From NCBI RefSeq assembly GCF_030272615.1, contig NC_081409.1:19284260-19348259 (forward strand): a stretch of DNA of 64,000 nt. The letters run 5' to 3'. The notes beneath the pieces were generated by a model. That model ran no database searches. It worked only from the letters and a program-made list of their open reading frames with translations, and was not told the origin of the DNA. Positions within the stretch are counted from its first letter, which is position 1; the number at the start of each line of letters is the position of its first letter. This DNA is from Cryptomeria japonica (taxonomy: Eukaryota > Streptophyta > Pinopsida > Cupressales > Cupressaceae). Made by a program: the position numbers and the translations under genes. Of this stretch, positions 23,010-35,720 are shown in pieces.

Positions 23010-24800
23010 TTGCAGGTTCAATTACCTCTTGTGTTGTTTAGATGCATTTATCCTCCTACTATGGCATTAGTGCGAGATTTATCTGAGGTTGAGCAGGCTT
23101 ATGTTGACTTATGCGGCTTGACTCATTTGTTGAGATTACCCGATATCTGTGTGAACCACGGGATGCTCACGGTATTAGTAGAGCAGTTTCATTCAAAGCA
23201 TAATACGTTTCATCTGCCGGTGGGGGAGTTGACTATCACTCCTGAGGATGTATACAGGATCCTCTGTATCCCTTTTTCTAGGGATAAGGTGGATTATGAT
23301 TTAGGGCACCTTCCAGGATTACAGGCAGTCAGGCATGTCTTCGGTGATCCTGACATTTTGACGTGGTCCATGAGTTGGGATATTCTTATGAGCAGGTATA
23401 GTGAGGAGTATCCTCTGGCATGTGTTATAGCAGGGTTTATAGGCTATTTTATGATGCCAGACAAAGGGCAGTAGGGCTTCCAGTGCAGATGGGGTTGGAT
23501 GCTAGAGAGGCTGATAGAGACCCCTCAGAGACTTAGCTGGGGTTCATGTTTATTGGCCCACATGTATCGAGAGATGCATGAGATCGTGCACAGAGATGGG
23601 CAGAGCATGGCCACCAGTGTATATATTTTGCAGGTGTGGGCTTGGGAGAACCTTCTCGTTTGCCGACTGATAGTAGCTGACAACACAGAGCTTGGGCAAC
23701 TGATCATTTATAGGTATGCTGGTTATATTACACAGCCCCATCTGGGCAAGATAGATTTTTGGAGACGACAGCTCAATGACCTGATAGCTGTCGTATAGAG
23801 ACCATACATAGGTTTGGAGCCATGGGATGATTGGCAGCTAGTCCACAAGGACCTTTTTGTTACACGCCCATTGATCGGGAGGTCACAGACCATTGTGGAG
23901 CGATTCATTGTATCTCGAGTGATGAGGTAGTATGGCCGACCTCAGGGGATCTCTCATGAGTATACAACTTATGCTCGGTATGCTGATAAGGAGAGATAGG
24001 GATGGTCTCCGCAGTTGTCTTGTGTGTTGGCAATGCAGGAGTTGACTAGTTTACACCGCCTGAGGTGGGATTACATGGATGGCATAGCGGATGCGGGGGT
24101 ATTGCCCTAGTATAGAGATTATTTTTAGCAGCATCCGTTCTCGCGATTCATAGATCCAAGTGAGTAGGCTCCTCATATTGAGGATGTTGAGGATGATGCC
24201 CCCACACCAGCACAGGGATAGGGACAGGGCCACATGCAGGGCTAGAGGTAGGGACAGAGAGCTGAGGCTCCGAGGTGGACAGATGGTGATCCTGGTGCTA
24301 GCAGTAGCAGGGTGCCAGCTGAGGGTGGACAACAACAGGGTGAGGATAAATCCCTAGGAGGAGTGGGTGGAGGTGGAGGGGGAGGTGAGGAGCCTGCGAG
24401 AGAGCAGGGGACAAATGCTAGATGGTCGATGAGGGCACGTCTTGCAGAGCTACAGCCATAGTTGATAGTGGCTCAGACTCAGCTGGCGGAGCAGGACCGA
24501 TAGCTGGCCGAGCGGGATCGCTATATTGCCAAGGTGAGAACTGAGTGTGATCGCCAGATCGCAGTGCTGAGAGCATAGATGAGAGCAGAGATAGAGCCCC
24601 TGTGACAGGAGGTCCTCCACCAAAGTAGTAGGGCAGCTTATTATGTGGCCGCATATAGTGTCACAGTTCCTGTTCCTTAGCAGGAGATACCCTATTCACA
24701 GTATATGGTATAGTCAGAGGGAGATCGGGTGCCTCGATAGGATCCTGGGAATCAAGCTCCTCCTCCTCCACCAAGCGACGAGGGAGAAGGTGCGAGCTAG
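23010..24800 (+). pseudogene. Plant mobile domain (PMD) frame with 16 internal TAG codons
   Basis: A single frame runs 23010-24800 without any indel. It starts at the ATG at 23010 (or 23058, MALVRDLSEVEQAYVDL). The sequence (FHLPVGELTITPEDVYRIL, RLSWGSCLLAHMYREMHE, LQVWAWENLLVCR, RRQLNDLIAVV) matches the aminotransferase-like plant mobile domain found in plant transposons and some retroelements. The C-terminal third is Gln/Gly-rich with a coiled-coil-like stretch (AEQDR...LAERDRYIAKV). Internal stops are TAG at 23472, 23796, 23928, 23997, 24108, 24126, 24165, 24219, 24243, 24249, 24459, 24501, 24576, 24678, 24711 and 24738, plus TGA at 24603; the frame ends at TAG 24798. It lies antisense to the gypsy pol. 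Its role is unknown. Confidence 0.8.
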
Positions 24801-26586
24801 ATTATTTCTTTTTGTAGCTCAGATATTTTTTTGTAGACACACCCATTTTTTTGTAGCCTATACGATTCTTGCTCCGATGGGAGTTTGTATATGTCATTCA
24901 ACATCATTTTGTACTCTTATACTTGACATGATATATATATTCAAGATCCGATTTGACTTCATCGTACTTGTGTTGATTCGCTTATGAGATGTCCTTTATA
25001 TGCTTTATTCTATATGTATGCATTTCTTTTCAGCATGAATGTATGTTATGCAAATGATCATGGATGTCTTATTTTTCTTTCTTTTCATATGCAAATAAAT
25101 GAATGTGAATGAGTAATGAGTAATGCAAATGTTTATTTTTCTATGCAATAAGATGAATGCAAATGAATGATAATGAATGTATGAATCTATATAAAATGCT
25201 TATGTATGAAGCTAACATCTCAAAACACAAGTACTCAATCGAAGAAATGATGAAAAGGGACCACTTAGCGAAGAAATGATGAAGCTCCAACTCTCATTTA
25301 GAAGATAAAGAGATCATTGTTATTATGCCGAAATCATTCTAAATTCACAAGATGCAGAATGAAATGCAAAATGATATGCAAAATGCAACCTAAACCTAGT
25401 CACTGGATTTGAACAGCTTAATTTTCATCATTGAACGTTTTACAATTTATAGTAGGCAGAGTAGAGTTCCTTGCTTTTCATGTGTAATATTTAATGATCT
25501 TGTCTGCAATGACCCTTTTTTCGTTCATATACTTGGACAAATTATGCATGGACCCGGTTTGCACAATAAAGAAATTCCCTCAAAATAGACAAAGAAATGA
25601 TGGGAACCTCCCTGTAGCATTCAAATAAGCAGAGTTGAGGTATGTGAGGTGATTTCACCTTGATGTGAAGGCTCTTATCACAGACACCCAGCTAATTTAG
25701 ATGTTTCCAGATCATTGGGATCATTCCTTCAAGTAGAAAACAAAGAAGATATTATGCCCCCAATCCTTGCTCCTCTTAGTCAAGATAGACTTCCTTGAGT
25801 TACTCAAAGGGATAATAAATGAAAACCAATATAAAAGACAACACACAAAGAAAATTTTCATTCATAGCTCAAACTATTTAGTGATTGTTTTCCGTTTTTT
25901 TTTTTTCTTGTTAACTCAGTGATAAAACTCTTCAGTAGTTAGGGGACAGGTAACTGACTCGAAGTGGATGACCAGGTTTCACTAACGTAAGGTTGACTTG
26001 GTTGATACTGCTTAGGAAATGTAATGTGCTCTGTTAATTACCTAAGACTAGGACATTGATTAGTTTCAAGCCATGAGGGTTCCAACAAACCAGAATGTCA
26101 CAAAAGTGACTGAAAGTTATATACAAATAAAAGCAAAGATGCAGGAAAGCGGGAATGCCAATGTTGCATTAATAGATGGAGCGTTTGAGTACAAGAGGTG
26201 CCTATTTGCCAGGTTTTCACCTACTTGACAGAGTTTCATTTTTAAAATTTTTTTTTACCAAGGTGCCTGTTTACTAGGTTTTCACCAGGGCATTTTATCT
26301 CTTTTTTTCCTTTTTTTTTTTTTTTTTTTTTTTTTTCTTTTGTCTATTTTTTTTGAATTTCTTCAAGACTTTTTCTGATTTTTAGGATTTCTTCAGAATA
26401 TTTTATGATTTTTTAGAATTTCTTAAGGACTTTTTTCTGATTTTTTAGGATTTCTTCAGGACATTTTTGACTTTTTAGGATTTTTTTTCAGGACTTTTTC
26501 GCTGTATAAGCTGCTAGAGCAGAGAATATTTAGGTGAAGAATTTATTCAGATGGATGGTTTTGATCGGTTCACAGAGCTGTTCTCC
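24801..26586. other. Spacer between PMD frame and integrase
   Basis: No coding region is seen. It holds AATGAATG-rich simple sequence (about 25030-25200), T-runs (25892-25908, 26309-26336) and a T-rich minisatellite just past the integrase end. Confidence 0.6.
26340..26500. repeat. T-rich minisatellite
   Basis: About four irregular copies of a 35-45 bp unit (GATTTCTTCAGGACTTTTTCTGATTTTTTAG and variants) follow a long T-run. In element orientation this is purine-rich DNA downstream of integrase. Confidence 0.7.
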
Positions 26587-27741
26587 TTATAATGTTGAGA
26601 GTTGATAGGCACTAGAGCCAAAAGCTGCAGTAACGATATACAGACCCAGCCAGTTAGGTTCAAACTTCCCTTTATTGTCTCGAAACTGTTGATTTTTAGG
26701 ATTTTCTCTTAGGACTAGGTCACCAACTTGAAATTCTCGATGTCGAACCTTGTTGTTATATCCTCTGGACATTCTCTTTTGATACACTCTGAGATGATCA
26801 AACGCCACTTGTCGATGCTCGTCCAACAATTCGAGCTCTTGCAATCTAGATATTCTATAGTCCTCATTAGTAACAAGACCTTGTAAGGAAACTCTTAGAG
26901 ATGGTATTTCTACTTCAATAGGTAATACTAATTTGAACCCATACACCAGAAAAAAAGGTGTAGCCCTAGTAGGTGTTCTGATACTTGTTCTATAAGCCCA
27001 CAGTGCAGGATTGAGCTGCAGATGCCAATCCTTCCCAGATTTGTTCATTGTTTTGTGCAAGATAGTCAGTAGGTTTTTGATAGATGCCTCTGCTTGTCCA
27101 TTACCTTAAGGGTAATATACTGAGGACCAATGTTGTTTGATTTTAAACTTCTCACAGAGTTCGTCTAGATCTTTGTTCTTGAATTGTCCTCCATTATCAG
27201 TTATAATGGATGAAGGTATACCATACCTGCAGATGATATAATTAAGAATAAAGAGAGCTACTTGTTTGCCTGTTGCCTTAATGAGCGGAACCACTTCTAC
27301 CCACTTAGTGAAGTACTCAGTGCCAGTGATAATAAATTTGTGTACGTTAGATGATGCAGGATATATTTGGCCAATTAGATCAAACGCCCACTGTTGAAAG
27401 GGCCAGTGTGTCACAAAGGGTAGGAGATCCCTTGCTGGAGCATGTATAAGGTGCCCATGCAATTGACACTTTTCACAGGTTTTAGAAAATTTTATAGCTT
27501 CTTTCTCCATGTCTGGCCAGTAGTAGCCAACCATTAGTAGTTCAATAAGGTGCATGATTGATTCATCTGGGAATTCTATATGCACAGGTTGACTGTCTTC
27601 AAGTGGAGCATCAACAAGTTGGTCTACCTTTGATGGATTTACGTTCCATATATTCGATATCAAATTCTGTAAGAACCATGACCCATTTGGCCAGTCTTTC
27701 TGTAAGTGTTGCTTTACTAAGAATATATTTGAGCGGATCAA
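26587..27741 (-). pseudogene. Tat-like integrase
   Basis: The zinc-binding region (VGYYWPDMEKEAIKFSKTC, then EKCQLHGHLIH), core (QWAFDLIGQIYP, FTKWVEVVPLIKATGKQ, SSIITDNGGQFKNKDLDEL, QHWSSVYYP, GNGQAEASIKNLL) and C-terminal part (FQVGDLVLRENPKNQQ) are visible. A TAA after VYYP (about 27105) breaks the frame at what is normally a Gln. Immediately upstream, HIEFPDESIM runs straight into the zinc-binding region, so the second RNase H usual for the lineage is missing. Confidence 0.85.
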
Positions 27742-29323
27742 TCTTGGCTACCACCTTAATGGAGTGTGCTAACATATAGTGCCTTAATTTTTGTGATGCA
27801 AAGACCAATGCTAAGCATGCCTTCTCTATTATAGTGTAGGTCATTTCATATGACACCAATGTTCTGTTGATGTAATAAATAGCTTTTTTTTTTTTATTGT
27901 CATCCTGTTGTGCCAGAAGTGCCCCAGTGAAGTATCTGTAGCTGATATGTACAGGATCAATGGCTTACCTTGAATCAGTAGCATTAATATGGGTGGATTA
28001 GAAAGATATTCTTTGATTTGTTGTAAATGTTGTTCACAATCTTTATCCCAGTTGTATTGAATCCCTTTCCTTAATACCTTCGTGAAGGGTTGAGCTTTGT
28101 TGGCTAGCTGAGATATGAAACGCCTTATTGACTGAAGACGGCCTTGTAAACTTCTCATCTGACTGATATTATTGGGTGGAGGCATTTCCATTTTAGCTTG
28201 GACCTTCTTAGGATCAACCTCAATTCCTTTTTTTTAAATTATGTAACCAAGCAATTTTCCTGATGTTACTCCAAATGCACACTTTTTAGGATTTAACCAG
28301 AGCTTGAATCTTTCCATTCTATCTAGTATGAGGCCTATCTCTTCAATATGCGTAGATCTCTTCATAGTCTTTACCAGGGTGTCATCAACATAATCTTCAA
28401 TGTTTTTATGCATCATATCATGGAAGATAGTGGTTACTGCTCTTTGGTAAGTTGCTCCTACATTCTTTAGACCAAATGGCATAATATTCTAGTAGAAGGT
28501 TCCCCATGCACATGTGAAAGCTATCTTTTCTTGATCTTCAGGTGCTATCTTGATCTGATTGTAACTAGAGAATCCATCCATTAATGAATACATCTCATAT
28601 CCAACAGTCATATCTACTATCATGTCAATGTTGGGCAATGGAAAATCATCTTTCAGACATGATTTGTTGAGATCCCTGAAGTCTGTGCAAACTCTAATAG
28701 ATTTGTCTGCCTTTGATACAGGTACTATATTTGATATGCATTCTACGTAGTCTATAGCTCTGATAAATCCAACTTCAGCAATTTTTCTAGTTCAGCTTTG
28801 ACTAGCAGTGCCACATGAGGATGCATCTTACGGATTTTTTGCTTGATTGGTTTAACTCCTGGTGTAATAGAGAGATGATGCATGATGAGATCAGGATCTA
28901 GCCCTGGCATATCTGAGTATGTCCATGTAAAGTTGATCTTCTTTTCTAAAAAAAGGTTGCTGAAATCTTTTAACTCTTCTGCTGATAGTGATTGGGATAA
29001 ATGAATGATGTGTGGTGTCTCTAGACTCCCAATGTTCACTGGCTGAGTTGGCTCGATCATATGGAAGATATGTGGTTTTCACCATTAGATCTTTTATTTT
29101 TGTTTTTCTTATTTTTGTGACTAAGATACTTGATATCTGCTTCAGTCATGTTTTCACTTTGTTCGCTAGTGGAAGAGTACATGAGTTCAACTGCATTGAG
29201 ATAATAGGCTAATGTATAGTCATTGGCAAAAGTAGTTACATTCAAGGGTTGGTTATAAAGAGTACAATCAATCAGTTCTGGATGCATTAAGGATAAGGTT
29301 GGAACAAGCTCAAGGGAGTTCAC
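27600..29323 (-). pseudogene. Tat-like reverse transcriptase and RNase H
   Basis: Pre-RT linker (FTWTYSDMPGLDPDLIMHH, KMHPHVALLVKAELEKLL), RT fingers and palm (VCTDFRDLNKSCLKDDFPLP, FSSYNQIKIAPEDQEKIAF), thumb side (NIMPFGLKNVGATYQRA) with intact EDYVDDTLVK, then WLNPKKCAFGV, connection (SLQGRLQSIRRFISQLA) and RNase H (EKACLALVFASQKLRHYML). Breaks include TAG before NIMPFGL, a frameshift at a T-run near 28233 and another near 27610. Confidence 0.85.
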
Positions 29324-29350
29324 GGTACTATCATCATGGCTTCAGACCGA

Positions 29351-31239
29351 CTAGTCGAGTTCCAGAAGACTACCTTGCATATGTGTCTCGAGACCAGGAA
29401 GAGTTATGACATGATTATCAAAATTCATGTTACTATTTATTGGACCTAACCCAACTGACCTACTTCTAGCGTCGTCACCTACTTTAGACTGGACTACATA
29501 CCGTGGTGTGACAGTAGACAGTATCTCATCATTCATGATAGAGTAGTCATAATGCGTTGTTGAATAGTTGTTGTTATAAATAGAGCTCCTGTCTGAGTCA
29601 TCAAAGTCATAGGATGAAGTTGCTGACTCATCTTCAAGTGGCTTAGTAAAGGTATATATAGTATCAACACCCACATCTTTGATGCTGCAAGTTCCTTCAT
29701 GATTTGGTTAATTGATTGCTTGTATTTGACACACTTGTGGACATGACTTTGATGGTTCTGTTAATCCTTGTCGTCTCTTCCATTCAGCTTCCTCTGGACT
29801 GATGACTGGTTCTGTTTCTGTAGCTTCTAATTCTTCTTTTGTAGTTCCGTACCTAATTTGTCCTACCTCATTAGAGGTAGAGTTAGTAGGTGAAGAAATT
29901 GCTTGTGTCCTTTCTTCCTCCATCTGTCGTTCATAGTCTTCTTGTCATTTTAGTCAGATTTCTTCATTTCTTTTTGCATTTTTAGGCGTATCAGCTCTTG
30001 TGTATCATTTGTGATATCATTGGATTCTTCAGGGGTTTTTGTAGTAGATGTATCTGAGAGATGGTCAGGACCCCATTCATACTCATTTGAATCAGTTTTT
30101 GAATCATCTACTTGTTGTCTGCTAGTATATGTGACTAGAAATTTTAGTGGTGCAAACAATTCTCTGATTCTATATACTTCGTCTCTCATATCCTCTGGGA
30201 CTTCTACTTCCTGTGGTATTAAAGTTGATATAACTGGAACTTGATTACCATATGTTTCCTCTCTCTGGGTGGGCAATTCTTTTTGTTCACCATCACACTC
30301 TTCCTAAGTTTGTTGAGTATTAATTCCTTGTGTTGTTAAAGGTAGTACCTTTTTCTTCCACTTACGTTGATGGTGGGGCGTGTGCTTCTAATATGATGAC
30401 TTTATTGGATCATATCCCAGTCCAACTTTATCATTGAAAGACTTAGTTTGTAACTGAATAGGTTCAACAATACCTTTTTGATGTTTGCCAAGAGGACCAG
30501 CACTTGAATATCCCATGCATTGAAGCATCTTATAGCCTGGACCATATTGTGTCGGAGAAATCTCACAATGTCATATTTCTTTGTTTGCACTGTCTTCTTT
30601 GAAAAGCAATTTGAGAACATCATCCTCTTCTATTTCACTTGCAAGAGAAGTAGAGGACTGTACAAAGATACCATCATAAATGACTTTTGGAGTTGAAGTT
30701 TGTGGCTTCATAGCCTCTGATGATTTTCTCGACTGTCTTGGTGATGGAGGAAGAGACATTAGTGAGAGTATAGGCTCTATCTTGTATCCATCCATGCTAG
30801 TGTTTGTGATTTTCAATTTCTTTTGTAAATATTTTAGCAAAGATTCCAAACTTTCAGCTATGGAGGCTGCTCTATTATGAGGAACAAAAGCATCAGCACT
30901 CCACGTTAATGCATTGTAGGTATAACTTGTATCGACAGGAATACTGACTTCAACTCCATTATAAGGAAACTTCAGGCATTGATGATACATAGATGGTATT
31001 GCTTTCATTTCATGAATCCATGGCCTACCCAGTAAGATGTTGTATGAAAGATGAAGATCCAGGACATGAAAAATGACATCTCTTTCCATAGGTCCTACTT
31101 TGATTGGTAATAGTACTAGACCCTTAGAAGTTATTTCTTCTTCATCACAAGCCTTGATTGTTATCTTCTTTGTTGGATCAATAACTGATGCAGAAGGTGG
31201 TGGGGGTTTCATAAGGATTCAAACTTTTATAGTTATATG
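29351..31239 (-). pseudogene. Protease C-terminal half and spacer of the Tat-like element
   Basis: The part at 30571-31212 encodes VLLPIKVGPMERDVIFHVLD then YNILLGRPWIHEMKAIPSMY, the flap end of the aspartic protease. The rest (29351-30570) is low-complexity linker in short broken ORFs rich in Ser, Thr, Asp and Glu, joining protease to RT. The active-site half of the protease lies beyond the insertion at 31240-32630. Confidence 0.7.
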
Positions 31240-32630
31240 GAAAATACAAGGTTTGAAGACTTCAATCCCCACTATGCTTACAAGAACACAAGAGGCTAAA
31301 AGGTGTCAAAACCTATCAAACACTTACCCCACTAACTCCAATGGATCAAGGTGTTTGGTTATTCTAAAAATAAAAGGATTCAACTGGTTTTATGATTCAA
31401 ATGTGTGTTTTAACAACAAAACTCAAGTTTAGGCTTCTAGGCCTAGTTGCCCCTCCACTAGCCCTATTTTGGAGGTTTTTTGATCATAACTCCAACTTTT
31501 TCCAAAACATCAGACAAGTAAATTATTTTTTCAGATACCCATTGGGCTCTAGTTTAACATATTAGAAAATTAGTATAGGTTACTTTGGAGTATATACACT
31601 GCCTTTTGACTGTACCTCTGTTTTAGACCCTAAAAATGCAATTTTTACAAAGGAAGTATACTTTATTTGTTCTCCCTGACTCCCAAACTTTCAAAAGTCC
31701 TATAAAATGGTTCAAAACTCCAAAATATGCAATTACTTTCAATCTAAAACTCTCCCTTATACTCAAACCCCAACGTAGCACCAATCAAGCCTCAAAAAGT
31801 GAGATTTTACCAAAATCCACACTCCAATCACTTCTCTAACCAATTGATGATTGATTCAACTTTTCATTGGCATAATAAAACTACAGCAATCATAAAAATA
31901 CCACCTCCAATGGACGGATCTCCTGCTGCTACTCCTTAGCCACCAACTTCCTCATAAAATCTTGCAACTTCTCATGGTGATCACCTACAAACCATTCATT
32001 TTCTGCATGTATTCATGTCAAAACTATTGATACATGTTAGAAACAGATCATTCCATGAGTATTAGGCTTGAAACACTCATGGAATGATGATTTTCATGTT
32101 AATCCTATCAAAACTTGAAAGAAAACCTCACAAATTGTTAGGGCAGTCAGCAAATTAATGGAGTTTGATACAAAACCCTCAACCAAGCATTTAATAAAGG
32201 CAAATAATATGTAAATATGTCCTTCAATGAATCACAATGACATTTTCAATCAAAGAATGAACAAAATGATACCAAAAACTCCTTAAAATTGCTTGAAAAT
32301 ATGAATTTTATTGCCTTTTTGCTGCTCCAGTCTGTACACAGGTTCCCATGTCCATACAAGGCATTGAAAAAGGTTTATATAGCCTTCTAATAACTTCCCC
32401 AACCATTTCCAATTGGTTTTGAGGATTAGTTTGGGTTAAAACTCCCTAAAAACTAATTCCCACCATTTTACTAACAAGCCATTGCATTTTGAATTTCAAA
32501 TATTACATTATTCATCTTAGCAATAACTTGACACTCCTAATTGACATTTTTGGACCTTTTAGGCCTTATTACATTTATTCAAAACATCAAAACTCATCTA
32601 ACCCTATTACATTCAAATTTTGGGTCCTTT
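31240..32630. mobile_element. About 1.4-kb insertion splitting the protease
   Basis: Protease coding stops at about 32630 and resumes at about 31240, so the DNA between is inserted. Both edges carry ATTCAAA-TTT (left ATTCAAACTTTT, right ATTCAAATTTTG), possibly a 7-bp target duplication. It lacks a recognisable ORF and clear TG/CA ends. Inside lies a perfect 14-bp inverted repeat (32047-32060 / 32075-32088) with a 14-nt loop. Class unknown. Confidence 0.55.
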
Positions 32631-35156
32631 AGGACAAATTTGCAACTTTGACAATTTTATCCAACTTGATACATTTTGAATTGCCAAAAGCCATAATAGG
32701 CTTTAATATGGAATAATTGATCTTGTTCATCATCCTCTCATCTCCTAATGTCTTCATTATCTTCATTGGCTTCATTTGGTTTGTTGATCTCTTAGGTGTT
32801 GCTGCACCAATAACATTTTCAGAAAATCCCAGCTGTGTCAGTAGATTGTATGTACAGATATTCAACCCAATGCCTCCATCTATCAAAACACGTTTAACTT
32901 GGTGTTTATGGATCATGGCTTCAATGTGTAATGGCTGGTTATGTGGGTGACTTAGTGAGTTATCATCTTCTTCAGAGAAAGTGAGATAATGAGGTGAAGT
33001 CAAGTGACCCACCATAGATTGAAACCGATCTATGTCTAAATCTTTAGGGACACTGGTGGTAAGTAGAGCCTTGTCTAGGACCTCTCTACGACCAGAAGAG
33101 ATCTTAAGCAGTTCCAAAATGGAGATTTGAGCATTGGTTCTCTTTAATTGTTCGATAACACTATAACCAGGAGAAGACGATGAAGCCAGTTGTTTTGATT
33201 TAGCCATGATTGTGTCTGTTTGTCTATTTGGTAGGTTTGATGTTGTTTGATCGAAAGTTGAGGAACTGGCTCCTGGGAGAGTAATCGTATTTTGAGCACG
33301 AGTCATGGCATTAGCAGCTTGTGCTTGATTTTGGTGGTCTGGGACTATGATCACATTGCAATATTCAGCTTGAGCAGATTCAATCATGTTGATCACTTTA
33401 TCGTTGTTAGTGTAAGTATAATTGACTCTAGCTCCTCCCTTGGATTTTGAGGAATCTCTTTGTTCATAAGTGGGTAAGGGATCTTTAAAGGCTTTATGAT
33501 CAACATTAGTTGTGTGATTTCCAAGAATGATCTTGCCTGCATCAATGAGATCTTGGATTTCATGTCGGAGTTTCATGTAGTGATTTATGTTATGTCCCTT
33601 GTTTCGATGGTAGTCACAGTATTTTTTTTCTCTCCACCATTTGGGTCTAATTTATGGGTCATATGGTCTAGAATTGTTTGGTAATGTTATCAGATTATTT
33701 GCCAATAAATTTTTAAAAGTCGATTCATATGATTCATCTAGAGGAGTAAAATCACGCCTAGGCTTTGAAAGCCAAGGTTTTTCTTTAAACCATTCTCTTG
33801 TTTTCTGTGGGGGATTCTCTATTGTAGTTTCAGCTACCTTGAGTGCTTGCATGCCACTGGCCAAGTTAAATATTGTGGATTTTGTTTTTTCTTGGACAAT
33901 ATCTACCACTCCATCATTAATGATGTTCTTGTTTCTATCTTTGCCATATTTCCAGTATTTACTCTTTTCTTTAGAGCTAGAACCTTGCGATGTTTCTTTC
34001 CAAAGTGATATATCTCCCTTTTTGATAAGCATGTCTTCCATTCTGAGGGCGTTATCTACCATTTTGTTGAATGAAGGGTGTACTTGCATCTGGACACTAT
34101 ATTTCAATTCAGGGACTAAGTTGTTGACAAAGATATCCATTTTCTCAAGATCTGGGATAGTCCGTGAATATCTAGAGAACATCTTTCTCCATCATTGGAG
34201 GAAGGTGAGAAAGGGTTCTCCTGTCTTTTGTCTGGTATTGCAAAGCTTTATCATAGTGATTGGGTGACAAATGTTGTATGAGTATTGTTGTAAAAATAGT
34301 TGGATTAGTTCTTCAAATTTTTTTATCCCTTTGGGTAGGCTTGCGAACCATTCCATTGTTTGACCCCCTAAACTCCTTGGGAAAAGGCGCATGAGGTACG
34401 TTTGATCATGAATGAACTCCATACAAGCGACACAAAACTCTCTGACATGATCTTGAGGATCTGAGGTACCATCATATTTGTCAAATTTTGGGATCTCAAC
34501 TCATGAAGGAAATGGAGACATGTAAAGGTTTTTGTCAAATGGGAATGGGCATATTGTGTCCAGAGAATATTGTTTTGGCGTTTTATCTTCGTTTTCTATT
34601 CTTGTGACCGCAGTTTGTAATGCTTGCATTTATTTGCTCATTTTTCCCATGGTGTCTCTTCCTCTTTAGCGATGAGGGCCTCTACATTATAACTAGTAGG
34701 GAGTTTGGCACCTTGCTTTGCTAATTTTAGGAAATAGTCTTCTTTTTCCCTAGCCATGATGACCTTCATCATTTTTTGAAATTGTTTATCATTATGACAT
34801 CTATGTACTTCAGCGTCATGAGGTTCAGGAAGCTCAGATTCAGTGGATGAGGAATCACTGTCAGTGGCATGGTTTCTAAAGTCGTCGTGAGTGTCTCATT
34901 TATTAGCTTCTCTTTCTTGTCTTTCCCCATACATGGTGGGAGATAGGGGCTGACCAAAGATTGGTATGTTGTAAACTAGTATCTGTGATGAGGACAGTTT
35001 ATTGTAAAAGGGGTCTTCCACAAAAAATGGATTGTCTTTTGACACAAAGGGCATTTCTTTTTCTTTGTCCTTTTTCCTGCGAGAATTTCTAGTTTGAACA
35101 GGCATTTTGTAACCGACAGGACCGAGAGCAAGATGTGTTGCAAAAGTCAAGATCAA
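32629..35156 (-). pseudogene. Tat-like gag and protease N-terminal half
   Basis: The N-terminal region (MPVQTRNSRRKKDKEKE), capsid-like segment (MRLFPRSLGGQTMEWFASL, FEELIQLFLQQY), a second gag block (SRTIPDLEKMDIFVNNLVP, FNKMVDNALRMEDMLIKKG) and then the protease active site VLIDGGIGLNICTYNLLTQL (Asp-Gly-Gly, as often in this lineage) occur in order. Frameshifts occur near 34185, 33640 and 34770-34900. No CCHC knuckle was seen. Confidence 0.8.
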
Positions 35157-35404
35157 ATTGTAGCTAGTAGTTTGTTTAACGTAGTGATTGAGAGAAGTAA
35201 CTTAAGATCTGGTCTGGTTTCAGGAATGATTTGTCCTATGTAAGACGTTATCCAAGTTAACTGAGGTTTGATAAGATGTTTGTTTGAACTAACTTAAAGA
35301 TGATTGATAAAATCATGCAACACAACGACAGAGGTACACTATCAAGGTTGTTTATGCTCAAGAGGATGATAACTAGTTTTGAGGCTCACTGTAGACTATT
35401 TTGG

Positions 35405-35720
35405 ATAGGTTTGACTATTTTGGACTAGCAAAATCAGAGACCCGTACCATAGAATTTATCAAACCGTACGACAGTATAACAGGTTTAGGATGACGACAGT
35501 TCTATTTCGTACGAGTTGCTGCCTAGTATCGTATGACAAATGGGTAGGTCTCAAACAACAAATAATTTTGTTCAGTTATGTCTCGTACGACACAGGATTT
35601 AGCTTTGAACGACAGACTGCTGGGTTTCGTACGACATAAGATTGACCTTAGGATGACACTTTAGTAGACTCGTACGACATAGGATATGGTGCAAGACAAC
35701 AATTTACTAGACTCGTGCGA
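35405..35720. repeat. TCGTACGA palindrome array in leader, first block
   Basis: About ten sites (CCGTACGACAG, TTCGTACGAG, ATCGTATGAC, CTCGTACGACAC, TTCGTACGACAT, CTCGTACGACAT, CTCGTGCGAC and variants) are spaced 25-40 bp apart upstream of gag. Confidence 0.75.

Noticed and set aside
23010-24800. Alternative genetic code with TAG as Gln
   Set aside because: The GRF gene ends at a normal TAG and other elements also show frameshifts and other stops, so decay at CAG sites is far more likely. The idea is kept only as a test in the findings.
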